Shown here piece by piece: positions 1-8,521 of a DNA stretch of 64,000 bases. The DNA is from Firm-04 sp045642925 (GTDB lineage Bacteria; Bacillota; Clostridia; Oscillospirales; Ruminococcaceae). The notes below the pieces were generated by a model. It did not search any database. It saw only the letters and a list, made by a program, of their open reading frames with translations, and was not told the DNA's origin. The stretch spans positions 1-64,000 of the forward strand of contig JAZUJW010000048.1 in NCBI GenBank assembly GCA_045642925.1, given 5' to 3'. The position numbers were made by a program, and so were the translations under genes. The number at the start of each line of letters is the position of its first letter. Positions within the stretch are counted from its first letter, which is position 1.

Positions 1-1
1 T

Positions 2-196
2 AGGCAACACCGCACAGAGCTGGTGGTGCAGGATACGTATGGTCAAACGAGTTTGACCAGTCAGATTTTTCGTCAGATTGTACAGAAATGATGCCGCTGG
101 GCTGACGCCCAGCAAAGAATTTCTGTGCAAGATGGCGGAAAATCTGCAGGTAGATGTGCCACCAAGCCGTTAGGCGTGCTTTGTGCGGTGTTGCCT
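2..196. repeat. Fold-back (MITE-like) repeat with 15-bp terminal inverted repeats
   Basis: The bases AGGCAACACCGCACA at 2-16 return as a perfect reverse complement at 182-196. Inside, further nested pairings are visible: about 20 bases from 19 pair with about 155-175, the stretch near 60-90 pairs with 118-146, and there are two local hairpins (GGTCAAAC/GTTTGACC near 40-58 and GCTGGGC/GCCCAGC near 97-114). The whole unit folds on itself and has no coding capacity. It ends next to a TA dinucleotide. This resembles a non-autonomous miniature element or a dispersed structured repeat. The left border touches the window edge, so the element could extend further. Confidence 0.6.
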
Positions 197-206
197 TAAG
201 GAAACG

Positions 207-240
207 AAAGGCGGTCATAATTCTATGACTGCCTTTTTTT
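207..240 (+). terminator. Intrinsic terminator just upstream of the GH51 gene
   Basis: A 13-bp stem (AAAGGCGGTCATA with TATGACTGCCTTT) closed by a 4-base loop is followed by seven T. It lies four bases before the AAGGAG ribosome site of the next gene. It either ends a transcript from outside the window or attenuates the arabinofuranosidase mRNA. Confidence 0.75.
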
Positions 241-255
241 ATCAAGGAGATTTCT

Positions 256-1719
256 ATGAACACCACACTCCATATCACCATTCCCACAACCGACACCCGC
301 ATTCCCGCAGAACAATACGGTCATTTTGCAGAACACCTCGGCAGATGCATCTATGACGGATTCTGGGACGAAAAGAAACAGGATTTCCGCTATGCGCTCA
401 TCGCCGCACTGCAAAAGCTGGACATTCCCGTGTTACGATGGCCCGGCGGCTGCTTTGCCGACACCTACCACTGGCGAGACGGCATCGGCGCACCCGAAAA
501 CCGTCCGCAAACCATCAATACCGTCTGGGGCTGGGTACCCGAAACCAACCGCTTCGGCACACATGAATTCTTTCAGCTTTGCGAAATGCTCCACTGCAAA
601 CCGTATCTGTGTGCCAACATGGGCAGCGGCACGGTGCAGGAAATGGCAGACTGGATACACTACTGCACTTCCGATTTTGACACTACGCTCACCCGCGAAC
701 GACGTGCCAACGGACAGCAGAATGCATGGAAACTGCCCTATTTCGGCATCGGCAATGAAGCATGGGGCGGGGGCGGCAACATGACTGCCGCTTTTTACGC
801 AAACCAATTCCGCAGATGGCAGGGCTTTGCCAAAACCTACGATTTTACGACACCAATGATGAAAATAGCCTGTGGGCCGAACAGTGACGACTACGCATGG
901 ACAGAAACCATGATGCAGCAAACCGATGCTTCCATGATGAATGCGCTCAGTCTGCATTTCTACACCGTACCAACAGAAGTATGGGAGAAAAAAGGCGACG
1001 CTGTGGACTTTCCAGAAGCGGAATACTTCGGTGTCATTCGCGGCGCACTCAAAATGGACAAGCTGATTACCAACCATTCCGCCATCATGGACAAATATGA
1101 CGCAGAACGCAAAATTGCACTGGTCGTGGACGAATGGGGCGCATGGTACGACCCCGCAGAGGGTTCAAATCCCGCTTTCCTCGTACAGCAAAACACCATG
1201 CGCGATGCCATGCTTGCCGCCATGACACTTCATGTGTTCCATCGTCACACCGACCGCGTAAAAATGGCAAATCTGGCACAAACAGTCAATGTCCTGCAAG
1301 CACTGATTCTCACAGAAGGTGACACGGTCATCTGCACACCAACGTACCATGTCTTTGAAATGATGAAAGCACACCAAAATGCGCTGCTGCTGAATATTTC
1401 AGGCGACATCGGCGAAGTGGACGGTATTCCCGCTGTGTCTGTCATTGCTTCTCATCAGGATGGAAAACTGCTGGCTTCGCTCTGCAATCCAACCTTGCAG
1501 GCGCAGACAGTCACGCTTTCATTCCCGAATATTTCCGACGTATCTGCTCGCATTCTGCATCATGAAGATTATCATGCACATAACACCGCAGATGCCCCGC
1601 AAACCGTCACACCAACGGACTTTTCCGCCAATCTCACGCAAACCGAAAACGTCATCACACTCACGCTCCCGCCTGTTGCGCTCGTCACACTCCAAGGAAC
1701 ACTTTATTTTGATAAATAA
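256..1719 (+). CDS. abfA: GH51 alpha-L-arabinofuranosidase
   Basis: The 487-residue protein matches intracellular GH51 arabinofuranosidases in length and motifs. These enzymes release terminal L-arabinofuranosyl groups from arabinoxylan or arabinan oligosaccharides with retention of configuration. The acid/base glutamate is E168 in GIGNEAWG and the nucleophile is E293 in VDEWGAW. The (beta/alpha)8 barrel is followed by a beta-sandwich from about residue 380. No signal peptide is present, so it acts in the cytoplasm on imported oligosaccharides. The start has AAGGAG seven bases upstream. No sugar transporter or regulator lies beside it. The family call is secure; the exact substrate is inferred. 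Confidence 0.92.
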   Translation: MNTTLHITIPTTDTRIPAEQYGHFAEHLGRCIYDGFWDEKKQDFRYALIAALQKLDIPVLRWPGGCFADTYHWRDGIGAPENRPQTINTVWGWVPETNRFGTHEFFQLCEMLHCKPYLCANMGSGTVQEMADWIHYCTSDFDTTLTRERRANGQQNAWKLPYFGIGNEAWGGGGNMTAAFYANQFRRWQGFAKTYDFTTPMMKIACGPNSDDYAWTETMMQQTDASMMNALSLHFYTVPTEVWEKKGDAVDFPEAEYFGVIRGALKMDKLITNHSAIMDKYDAERKIALVVDEWGAWYDPAEGSNPAFLVQQNTMRDAMLAAMTLHVFHRHTDRVKMANLAQTVNVLQALILTEGDTVICTPTYHVFEMMKAHQNALLLNISGDIGEVDGIPAVSVIASHQDGKLLASLCNPTLQAQTVTLSFPNISDVSARILHHEDYHAHNTADAPQTVTPTDFSANLTQTENVITLTLPPVALVTLQGTLYFDK

Positions 1720-1736
1720 AAAATATTTTTGAGAGG

Positions 1737-1765
1737 TGAACATTTTTGCCGTTCTCAATCGTATT
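1737..1765 (+). promoter_or_regulatory. Candidate ECF-type promoter of the sigma factor gene
   Basis: TGAACATTTTT at about 1737 followed after 18 bases by CGTATT at 1760 resembles the TGAAC...CGTA pattern that ECF sigma factors recognise at their own promoters, including the T-rich tract after AAC. It sits about 36 bases before the sigma gene start. No convincing sigma-A promoter is seen here. The spacing is one or two bases longer than usual, so the call is tentative. Confidence 0.4.
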
Positions 1766-1800
1766 CATCTTAGAGGTTCAAAACAGGAGGTGAGCTGCAA

Positions 1801-2304
1801 ATGCAAAGACGCCGTGTCGAGCAGGCGTTTTCTGAATACGTCGATACCGTGCTTCGTGCAGCATGGCACGTTACAGGCGAAATGCACGCTGCGGAAGATT
1901 GTACACAGGAAGCATTTTTGCGGCTGCTTGCTGCTTCTGATGCGATGGAGGAGGACAGAGTCCTGCCCTGGCTGCTGCGTACAGCGATCAATCTTGCAAA
2001 GGATTATCTGAAATCCGCCGAACATTCCCGCACCGTTTCTCTGGAAGAGAATGATACGTTCATGCAAACAAATTTTTCCCCGCGGGATGAATCCATCATG
2101 AATCTCGTCATGCAGCTTCCGCAGGAGGTGCGCGTGCCGATGTGTCTGCACTTCGTTGAAGGCTATTCCATTGACGAAACCGCAGAAATGCTCCATATCC
2201 CACGCAGTACCGTTGCATCTCGTATTCGCCGTGCACGAAAAAAACTCAAGGAGCTTACAAAATTTAATAGCCAAGAAAGGAGGATGCACGCCCATGAATT
2301 CTGA
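1801..2304 (+). CDS. ECF-family RNA polymerase sigma factor
   Basis: The 167-residue protein has the two-domain build of sigma-70 ECF factors. Region 2 covers about residues 5-70, with the conserved AEDCTQEAFLRLL stretch. Region 4 covers about 100-155, a helix-turn-helix with EGYSIDETAEMLHIPRSTVASRIRRARKKL. There is no region 1 or 3. AGGAGG precedes the ATG by eight bases. It overlaps by 11 bases with a downstream single-pass membrane protein that looks like its anti-sigma factor, the usual arrangement for a signal-released sigma factor. The inducing signal is not evident. Confidence 0.9.
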   Translation: MQRRRVEQAFSEYVDTVLRAAWHVTGEMHAAEDCTQEAFLRLLAASDAMEEDRVLPWLLRTAINLAKDYLKSAEHSRTVSLEENDTFMQTNFSPRDESIMNLVMQLPQEVRVPMCLHFVEGYSIDETAEMLHIPRSTVASRIRRARKKLKELTKFNSQERRMHAHEF

Positions 2305-3592
2305 CTCCCATGCACAGGATGTTCTCGCAGAATATGCCGACGCTGCAAAAAGCATTCATGCTTCCCAGCGATTCCGCGCAGAAACACTCCGAAAAATCCG
2401 CATGGCGGATGCCATGCAGCCGCGGCAGGAATCGAAACAGACTCGTGCTGAAGAAGATGAACCTGCTGTTCTTGTCCAAACCAAACAACCAGCAAAACCA
2501 ATCTCTCACGCTGAAAGCAGCAAAAAGGCGCGTCTGCAATCCTTTTTGGCAACAGCTGCCGCATTCGTACTGGTCAGCGGCACGGCTGTCATGCTGTATC
2601 AGAAAGCAAAAGAACAGCAATCCGTTACCCCATCTCCGAACAGCACGGCAAGTTCAGCCGCTTCCAATGCTGCTGCGCCGTCTTATGCCAAATCGCTTCT
2701 TGAGGATTACCAGTCTACCCGCAGCCAACTTGCAAACCAGTTTGCACAGGCAGAACCGCTGTTCAATCGGCTTTTTGCCGCTATGAATCCTCCAACCCCC
2801 GAAAGCATGGAAGTTCTGACTGCCACTGAAACTGCACTTTCCCCTATGCAGCAGTCATATCTTCAATTGGAATCTCAACGTCAGAAGCAGGTCGATGCGC
2901 TGTGTCAGGCTGACGATGTGATTCTATACGATGCTGTTTACCATGCAGACGGAAAACTGGAACTTTGCATTGCGAACGGCACAGACGAAACGATTACCGT
3001 ATCTCGCGGCTGTTCTCTTGTGGAAGTCAGCAAAAACCAACCAATCAGCGGAAAAATCCCATCACTTGACAGAAACGGCACAGAGCTGATGCCGCATTCT
3101 GTGGGAATGTTGACCATGGAGGGAATCTCTCAGAATCTCAGTGCTGAGAAGCAATACTGTCTGACGCTGTTCAACTGCGGTTTCCGCTATGACGGCACGG
3201 ATGGCGGTTCACGTTCGATCGTCTTCTCCGCGGTGGATTCGGGACAAAACCTGCCTGAAATGATGTTGGCATCCGAAACATGGCGGAATTATTCGCTGGA
3301 AACGAACAAACCCACAAGTCACCCGCAACTGGAGGTACTGGAAAAGCTGAATGCGAAAGAACGTATTCAGGCGCTTCAGGAATGCATTCCAGCATACCGA
3401 TTCACTTCGGAGGTATGCACGTTTTCCCCGCAAATTCGTACAAGCGGTACGCTCGACAACGGCTTGCGCGAAATCTGGTATCTGACCGATGACGGCACTG
3501 CTTTTGCAGAATGTCTGAATGGGGAAGAATACCACTTCTACTGTTTGAATGCCACAAACGGTACGATCAACGAGCTTTTTCTCGCACCTTAA
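2294..3592 (+). CDS. Probable membrane anti-sigma factor with large extracytoplasmic domain
   Basis: The start chosen is the ATG at 2294, which has AAAGGAGG upstream and overlaps the end of the sigma gene, giving 432 residues. The N-terminal 80 residues are charged and cytoplasmic. A single membrane helix lies at about 83-103 (FLATAAAFVLVSGTAVML). A Ser/Ala/Thr-rich linker and about 320 outside residues follow, including a beta-rich, Ig-like stretch near 225-330. No zinc-type anti-sigma HxxxCxxC motif is visible. The anti-sigma role is inferred from gene coupling and topology. The outer part could sense an envelope or carbohydrate signal, but nothing in it identifies a ligand. Confidence 0.65.
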   Translation: MNSDSHAQDVLAEYADAAKSIHASQRFRAETLRKIRMADAMQPRQESKQTRAEEDEPAVLVQTKQPAKPISHAESSKKARLQSFLATAAAFVLVSGTAVMLYQKAKEQQSVTPSPNSTASSAASNAAAPSYAKSLLEDYQSTRSQLANQFAQAEPLFNRLFAAMNPPTPESMEVLTATETALSPMQQSYLQLESQRQKQVDALCQADDVILYDAVYHADGKLELCIANGTDETITVSRGCSLVEVSKNQPISGKIPSLDRNGTELMPHSVGMLTMEGISQNLSAEKQYCLTLFNCGFRYDGTDGGSRSIVFSAVDSGQNLPEMMLASETWRNYSLETNKPTSHPQLEVLEKLNAKERIQALQECIPAYRFTSEVCTFSPQIRTSGTLDNGLREIWYLTDDGTAFAECLNGEEYHFYCLNATNGTINELFLAP

Positions 3593-3602
3593 TTTGCATA
3601 AG

Positions 3603-3649
3603 CCGCCGCTTTCCGTACAGAATATGTACGGAAAGGACGGCGATTTTTT
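3603..3649 (+). terminator. Terminator hairpin overlapping the spoVAC ribosome site
   Basis: CCGCCG and TTTCCGTAC pair with GTACGGAAAG and CGGCG around a short loop, followed by six T at 3644-3649. The T run ends directly at the spoVAC ATG. The ribosome site of spoVAC (GAAAGGA, 3631-3637) is part of the 3' arm, so a folded hairpin would hide it. Confidence 0.75.
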
Positions 3650-4096
3650 ATGTCTGAGATGACAAAGCAGGAATATCAGGAAATGGTAAGCAAATACGCA
3701 CGAAAGACCAATGTATTTGTGACAGTATGCAAAGCGTTTGTGATTGGCGGCGGGATTTGTCTGCTTGGGGAAGTGCTGCGGCAATTTTTCCTGATGTCTG
3801 AGATGGATACAGAAGCGGCGGGGGCATGGACATCGGTCATACTGGTTTTTCTGTCTGCGCTGCTGACGGGGCTGGGGATATATGAAAAGCTTGCGAAGCA
3901 TGGTGGGGCGGGGACGCTTGTGCCCATCACGGGGTTTGCGAATGCGGTATCCTCGGCGGCGGTGGAATCGAAAACGGAAGGATTTATTTTGGGAGTTGGG
4001 ACGAAGATATTCACGATTGCGGGGCCTGTGATATTATACGGCACAGCGGCATCGGTCATATATGGAATAGTATATTACTGGCTGCACCAGAAATAA
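3650..4096 (+). CDS. spoVAC: Stage V sporulation protein AC
   Basis: The 148-residue membrane protein has the SpoVAC family signatures: an N-terminal MTKQEYQEMV segment, then four or so hydrophobic helices, and the GGAGTLVPITGFANAV motif near residue 85. SpoVA proteins form the inner-membrane channel that loads dipicolinic acid into the forespore and releases it on germination. spoVAC is usually followed by spoVAD and spoVAE; here it stands alone and faces PFOR. A weak match to a forespore promoter (TGCATA, 17 bases, CAGAATA at 3595-3624) overlaps the preceding terminator, which would fit expression independent of the sigma/anti-sigma genes. Confidence 0.85.
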   Translation: MSEMTKQEYQEMVSKYARKTNVFVTVCKAFVIGGGICLLGEVLRQFFLMSEMDTEAAGAWTSVILVFLSALLTGLGIYEKLAKHGGAGTLVPITGFANAVSSAAVESKTEGFILGVGTKIFTIAGPVILYGTAASVIYGIVYYWLHQK

Positions 4097-4163
4097 GCGG
4101 CTATTTTATTGAGAATTCCAACGGGAATTGATTCCCTTGGGCGAAGTCTCTCCGTAATTATCA

Positions 4164-4302
4164 GGCTATGCACGCGAAGCGTAATTATAGTTTTGCGGGG
4201 GCTTTTTCAAAAGGTTGCGAAGTCCAGAGGCTCTGCCTCTCGACTCTGCGATTTTTTGAAAAAAATCGAGTAAAACTTTAATCTCGCTTCGCGTGCATAG
4301 CC
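4164..4302. repeat. 139-bp fold-back repeat between convergent genes
   Basis: GGCTATGCACGCGAAGCG at 4164-4181 is repeated as an exact reverse complement at 4285-4302. Pairing continues inward with a few mismatches (ATTATAGTTTT with AAAACTTTAAT, CTTTTTCAAAA with TTTTTTGAAAAA) to an apical AGAGGCTCTGCCTCT hairpin near 4229-4243. The unit is therefore one long imperfect hairpin with no ORF. It differs from the repeat at the window start. Similar foldback units are common between genes in clostridia; that statement is general knowledge, not a search result. Confidence 0.65.
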
Positions 4303-4326
4303 ATCTTTGTTGGGAAACCCTCCCAT

Positions 4327-4377
4327 AAAAAAAGTATCCCCCACCGAACTGTACGTTCCGTGGGGGGCTTTTTTGTC
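4327..4377. terminator. Bidirectional intrinsic terminator
   Basis: ATCCCCCAC pairs with GTGGGGGGC around a GAACTGTACGTTC loop-stem, with seven A before and six T after. It can stop transcripts from both sides and is the expected terminator of the minus-strand PFOR gene. Confidence 0.8.
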
Positions 4378-4487
4378 AGGCGTCCGCACGACTACGGATT
4401 TCTGACTAATATTGTCCAAATGCCCTGCGCACTTGTACGTCGCACAAAACATTATTGGATTGGCATATGAAAATGCTGTGGGTTCAA

Positions 4488-7400
4488 TTATTTCGCAAGT
4501 TCTACGAGCTGTGCGTAACGCTTTGCAGCAGTGTCCTCTGCCTTCGCAAACAGTTCCTTTGCACGCTCAGGGAACGAACGAGTCAAACCACTGTAACGAG
4601 CTTCATTCATGATGAAGTCCTGATAAGATGCGGTCGGCTCCTTGGAATCCAACTGGAACGGATTCTTGCCTGCTTCTGCAAGACGAGGATCGAAACGGAA
4701 GTTGTTCCAGTAACCGCACTCGACTGCCTTCTGCATTTCCTTCTGGCAGTTCTGCATACCGCCCTTGATGCTGTGCATTTCGCAAGGTGCATAGCCGATG
4801 ATGAGGGACGGACCATGGTAAGCTTCTGCTTCCTTGATTGCCTTCAAGGTCTGGTTCATGTCAGCACCCATTGCAATCTGAGCAACATAGATGTAACCAT
4901 AGCTCATAGCGATGTCTGCAAGACGCTTCTTTGCGATTGCCTTGCCGGCTGCTGCGAACTGTGCAACCTGACCGATGTTGGAGGACTTGGAAGCCTGACC
5001 ACCGGTGTTGGAGTAAACTTCGGTATCGAATACCATGATGTTGACATCTTCGCCGGAAGCCAGAACGTGATCCAGACCACCGAAACCAATGTCGTATGCC
5101 CAACCGTCACCACCGAAGATCCATACGGACTTCTTGGAGAGGTACTTGCGGTTTTCGTAGATATCAGCGCAGTTTTCGCACTTGTCAGCAACCTTTGCAA
5201 GTTCTGCAACGAGTGCATCAGTAGCAGCGCCGTTCTTTGCACCATCCTCAACAGTGTCGAGGTAAGCCTGTGCAGCAGCCTTCAACTCATCAGATGCCTT
5301 TTCAGCAGTCAGGATGTTCTGAACTTTCTCGATCAGGCGGGTACGAATTGCCTTCTGACCAAGATACATACCCAGACCGTGCTCAGCGTTGTCCTCGAAC
5401 AGGGAGTTTGCCCATGCCGGACCTCTGCCGTTTGCATCGGTGGTGTAAGGAGATGTAGCAGCAGGGCCGCCCCAGATGGAGGAACAACCTGCTGCGTTGG
5501 AGACGTACATTCTGGAGCCAAAGAGCTGTGTGATCAGACGAGCATAAGAAGTTTCTGCACAGCCTGCGCAGGAACCGGAGAACTCAAGCAGCGGCTTCTT
5601 GTACTGGCTGCTGATAACGGTTGCGTCGGAAGCAACTTCTGCTTTCTCGGTAACCTTGGCAACACAGTAATCGAATACAGGCTGCTGTGCATCCTGAGAT
5701 TCTCTGGAAACCATCTTGAGGGAGTTGGTCGGGCAAACGCCAACGCAAACGCCGCAGCCCATGCAGTCCATGGTGGAAACTGCCAAGGTATACTTGTACT
5801 CGGTCTTGACAATTGCCTTCGGAGCAATCTTGATTGCTTCCGGTGCAGCAGCAACTTCAGCTTCAGTCAGAGCGAACGGACGAATGGTAGCGTGCGGGCA
5901 AACGAATGCACAACGGTTGCACTTTGCGCAGGTGTCTGCATTCCATTCAGGAACGAGCACTGCAACGCCGCGCTTCTCGTATGCGGATGCGCCCTGTTCG
6001 AAAGTACCGTCAACGTGGTCAACGAATGCGGAAACAGGAAGTGCATCGCCATCCATCTTGCCAACAGGAGTCATGATGTTGTTGACCATCTTGACCAGCT
6101 TTGCAGGGCCTTCGGTCTTGCAGTTGCAGTCAGCATCAACAGCATTTGCCCAATCAGCAGGGATCTCAACCTTAACATATGCGGTTGCACCGGCATCAAT
6201 CGCTGCTTCGTTCATCTGAACGATTTCGATACCCTTCTTCAGGAACTTCTGAGCCTTTTCCTTCATGTAGCCGATTGCTTCTGCTTCCGGCAGCACCTTG
6301 GAGAGGGAGAAGAATGCGGACTGGAGCACGGTGTTGGTACGCTTGCCCAGACCGATCTTAGCAGCGAGGTCAATTGCGTTGACCAGATAGAGCTGAATGT
6401 TGTTCTTTGCGATGTAACGCTTGGTTTCTGCATTCAGGTAGCTGCCGATATTCTCAGCATCCCACTGGCAGTTGATAAGGAATACACCGCCCGGCTTTAC
6501 GTCGTTGACCATCTTGTAGCCCTTCAGAATGTAAGAGGGGTTATGGCAGGCAACGAAGTCAGCCTTATTGATGTAGTATGGGCTCTTGATGGGCTTGTCG
6601 CCAAAACGCAGGTGCGAAATGGTGGTACCGCCGGTCTTCTTGGAGTCATACTGGAAGTAAGCCTGAACGTACTTATCAGTGTGGTCACCGATAATCTTGA
6701 TGGAGTCTTTGTTTGCACCAACGGTACCGTCGCCGCCCAGACCCCAGAACTTGCACTCGATGGTGCCTTCTGCTGCGGTGTTGGGAGCTTCCTTCTCTGC
6801 GAGAGAGAGGCAGGTAACATCGTCATTGATGCCGAGGGTGAACTGTGCCTTCGGAGCATCCTTTGCGAGTTCTTCGTATACTGCGAAGACGCTTGCAGGA
6901 GGAGTATCCTTGGAACCCAGACCGTAACGACCGCCGATGACCTTAACATCGGACTTGCCGGATGCTGCGAGTGCTGCAACAACATCGAGGAACAGAGGCT
7001 CACCGAGAGCGCCGGGTTCCTTGGTTCTGTCGAGAACAGCAATCTTCTTAGCGGTTGCAGGAATAGCAGCAACGAGCTTTTCAGCAGAGAACGGACGGAA
7101 CAGGCGAACCTTGACCAGACCGACCTTTTCGCCGTTTGCGTTCATGTAGTCGATGACTTCTTCTGCAACGTCGCAAATAGAGCCCATTGCTACGATGACG
7201 CGGTCTGCATCAGCAGCGCCGTAGTAGTTGAACAGCTTGTAGTCAGTGCCGAGCTTTGCATTGACTTTGTCCATGTACTCCTCAACGATACCGGGAACAG
7301 CATTGTAGTAAGCGTTGCAAGCTTCACGATGCTGGAAGAAGATATCGCCGTTTTCGTGAGAACCACGCATGGTCGGAGCTTCCGGATTCAGGGCACGGTC

Positions 7401-8021
7401 ACGGAATGCCTTAACAGCATCCATATCGCACATTTCCTTCAGATCTTCATAATCCCAGATCTGAATCTTCTGGATTTCGTGAGAAGTACGGAAACCATCG
7501 AAGAAGTTGATGAAAGGAACGCGGCTCTTGATTGCAGCAAGGTGTGCAACAGCAGCCAGATCCATAACTTCCTGCGGGTTGGTTTCAGCCAGCATTGCGA
7601 AACCGGTCTGACGGCAAGCATACACGTCAGAGTGGTCGCCGAAGATGTTCAGTGCGTGAGAAGCAACGCAGCGAGCGGAAACGTGGAAAACGGTAGGAAG
7701 CAGCTCACCTGCGATTTTGTACATATTCGGAATCATCAGGAGCAAGCCCTGAGATGCGGTGTAGGTCGTGGTGAGAGCGCCTGCATTCAGAGAGCCGTGC
7801 ACAGTACCAGCTGCGCCTGCCTCAGACTGCATTTCCTCAACCTTAACAGTAGTGCCGAAGATGTTCTTCTGACCCTGTGCTGCCCACTGGTCAACATAGT
7901 CTGCCATCGGGCTGGAAGGTGTGATCGGGTAGATACCCGCAACTTCCGTGAAGGCGTAGGAGACCCAAGCAGCTGCATTGTTGCCGTCCATCGTCTTCTT
8001 CTTACGAACGATAGGTGCCAT
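4488..8021 (-). CDS. nifJ: Pyruvate:ferredoxin (flavodoxin) oxidoreductase
   Basis: The 1177-residue single-chain PFOR oxidises pyruvate with CoA to acetyl-CoA and CO2 and passes two electrons to ferredoxin. It is the central oxidative step of anaerobic sugar fermentation. All expected parts are present: the N-terminal pyruvate-binding domain (ITPSSPMAD), two 4Fe-4S motifs near residues 697 (CAKCNRCAFVCP) and 752 (CMGCGVCVGVCP), the extra cluster cysteines near 818 (CAGC), and the thiamine diphosphate motif GDGWAYDIGFGG near 971. The length is normal. AGGAGG stands nine bases before the ATG. It is monocistronic, with its own sigma-A promoter and a strong terminator. Confidence 0.97.
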   Translation of the reverse strand: MAPIVRKKKTMDGNNAAAWVSYAFTEVAGIYPITPSSPMADYVDQWAAQGQKNIFGTTVKVEEMQSEAGAAGTVHGSLNAGALTTTYTASQGLLLMIPNMYKIAGELLPTVFHVSARCVASHALNIFGDHSDVYACRQTGFAMLAETNPQEVMDLAAVAHLAAIKSRVPFINFFDGFRTSHEIQKIQIWDYEDLKEMCDMDAVKAFRDRALNPEAPTMRGSHENGDIFFQHREACNAYYNAVPGIVEEYMDKVNAKLGTDYKLFNYYGAADADRVIVAMGSICDVAEEVIDYMNANGEKVGLVKVRLFRPFSAEKLVAAIPATAKKIAVLDRTKEPGALGEPLFLDVVAALAASGKSDVKVIGGRYGLGSKDTPPASVFAVYEELAKDAPKAQFTLGINDDVTCLSLAEKEAPNTAAEGTIECKFWGLGGDGTVGANKDSIKIIGDHTDKYVQAYFQYDSKKTGGTTISHLRFGDKPIKSPYYINKADFVACHNPSYILKGYKMVNDVKPGGVFLINCQWDAENIGSYLNAETKRYIAKNNIQLYLVNAIDLAAKIGLGKRTNTVLQSAFFSLSKVLPEAEAIGYMKEKAQKFLKKGIEIVQMNEAAIDAGATAYVKVEIPADWANAVDADCNCKTEGPAKLVKMVNNIMTPVGKMDGDALPVSAFVDHVDGTFEQGASAYEKRGVAVLVPEWNADTCAKCNRCAFVCPHATIRPFALTEAEVAAAPEAIKIAPKAIVKTEYKYTLAVSTMDCMGCGVCVGVCPTNSLKMVSRESQDAQQPVFDYCVAKVTEKAEVASDATVISSQYKKPLLEFSGSCAGCAETSYARLITQLFGSRMYVSNAAGCSSIWGGPAATSPYTTDANGRGPAWANSLFEDNAEHGLGMYLGQKAIRTRLIEKVQNILTAEKASDELKAAAQAYLDTVEDGAKNGAATDALVAELAKVADKCENCADIYENRKYLSKKSVWIFGGDGWAYDIGFGGLDHVLASGEDVNIMVFDTEVYSNTGGQASKSSNIGQVAQFAAAGKAIAKKRLADIAMSYGYIYVAQIAMGADMNQTLKAIKEAEAYHGPSLIIGYAPCEMHSIKGGMQNCQKEMQKAVECGYWNNFRFDPRLAEAGKNPFQLDSKEPTASYQDFIMNEARYSGLTRSFPERAKELFAKAEDTAAKRYAQLVELAK

Positions 8022-8107
8022 TGGAATATTCCTCCTTGTGGATGTTTAATAATGGGAATCTGCGTTATGACGTTTGTAAAATCGTCTGCGCAAAATTTCA
8101 CGTATCT

Positions 8108-8136
8108 ATTATAACACAAACCGACACACTTGTAAA
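8108..8136 (-). promoter_or_regulatory. Sigma-A promoter of PFOR
   Basis: On the minus strand TTTACA (8131-8136) is separated by 17 bases from a perfect TATAAT (8108-8113). It lies about 87 bases before the PFOR start. Confidence 0.85.
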
Positions 8137-8292
8137 GCCATTTGGATGATTTTTCCTTTAAATTTGCGTGGTAGTTTTTGCTGAGAATCCGTCATGCACA
8201 GCACTCTGCGGAAATTCTGCACAAACGATTCTTTCCGTTTTGTAATATTTGCCGAATTTATACAGTTCAACCCTGATTTTTGAAAAAAGTAG

Positions 8293-8321
8293 TTGACGAG
8301 ATGCCCCTCATGTTGTATAAT
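8293..8321 (+). promoter_or_regulatory. Sigma-A promoter of the 8522 membrane-protein gene
   Basis: TTGACG (8293-8298), a 17-base spacer and TATAAT (8316-8321). Transcription would start near 8328, leaving an unusually long leader of about 195 bases before the ATG at 8522. Between this and the divergent PFOR promoter (8137-8292) I see no gene and no clear operator. Confidence 0.85.
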
Positions 8322-8416
8322 GAGTTTGGTGATAAATAATGTTATGTTATTTTTTCACTCGTTTTGTTGTCTCCTTTCTTTTGTTCTACACACAATTATT
8401 TGATTTCATTTTTCTA

Positions 8417-8447
8417 GGCAGCAGGGTGATTACCCTGCTTTTTTTTC
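8417..8447 (+). terminator. Intrinsic terminator inside the leader of the 8522 gene
   Basis: GCAGGGT and ACCCTGC form a tight stem with a GATT loop, followed by eight T. It is about 90 bases after the predicted transcription start and 75 bases before the gene start, so it would yield a short RNA unless read through. Confidence 0.75.
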
Positions 8448-8521
8448 GCCCTGAGGATATCGGAAATCAGAAGGGACAGAATAGAAATACCACCTTTGGC
8501 AGCTGTAAGGGAGAAATCACA

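Noticed and set aside
1155..1180. GGTTCAAATCCC, resembling a tRNA T-arm
   Set aside because: It lies inside the GH51 coding sequence and no acceptor stem or anticodon arm can be drawn around it.
4455..8114. Open frame of more than 1200 codons antisense to PFOR
   Set aside because: It mirrors the codon bias of the highly expressed PFOR gene, is rich in Cys/Val/Leu repeats without a family pattern, and has no ribosome site. PFOR on the other strand has all catalytic motifs.
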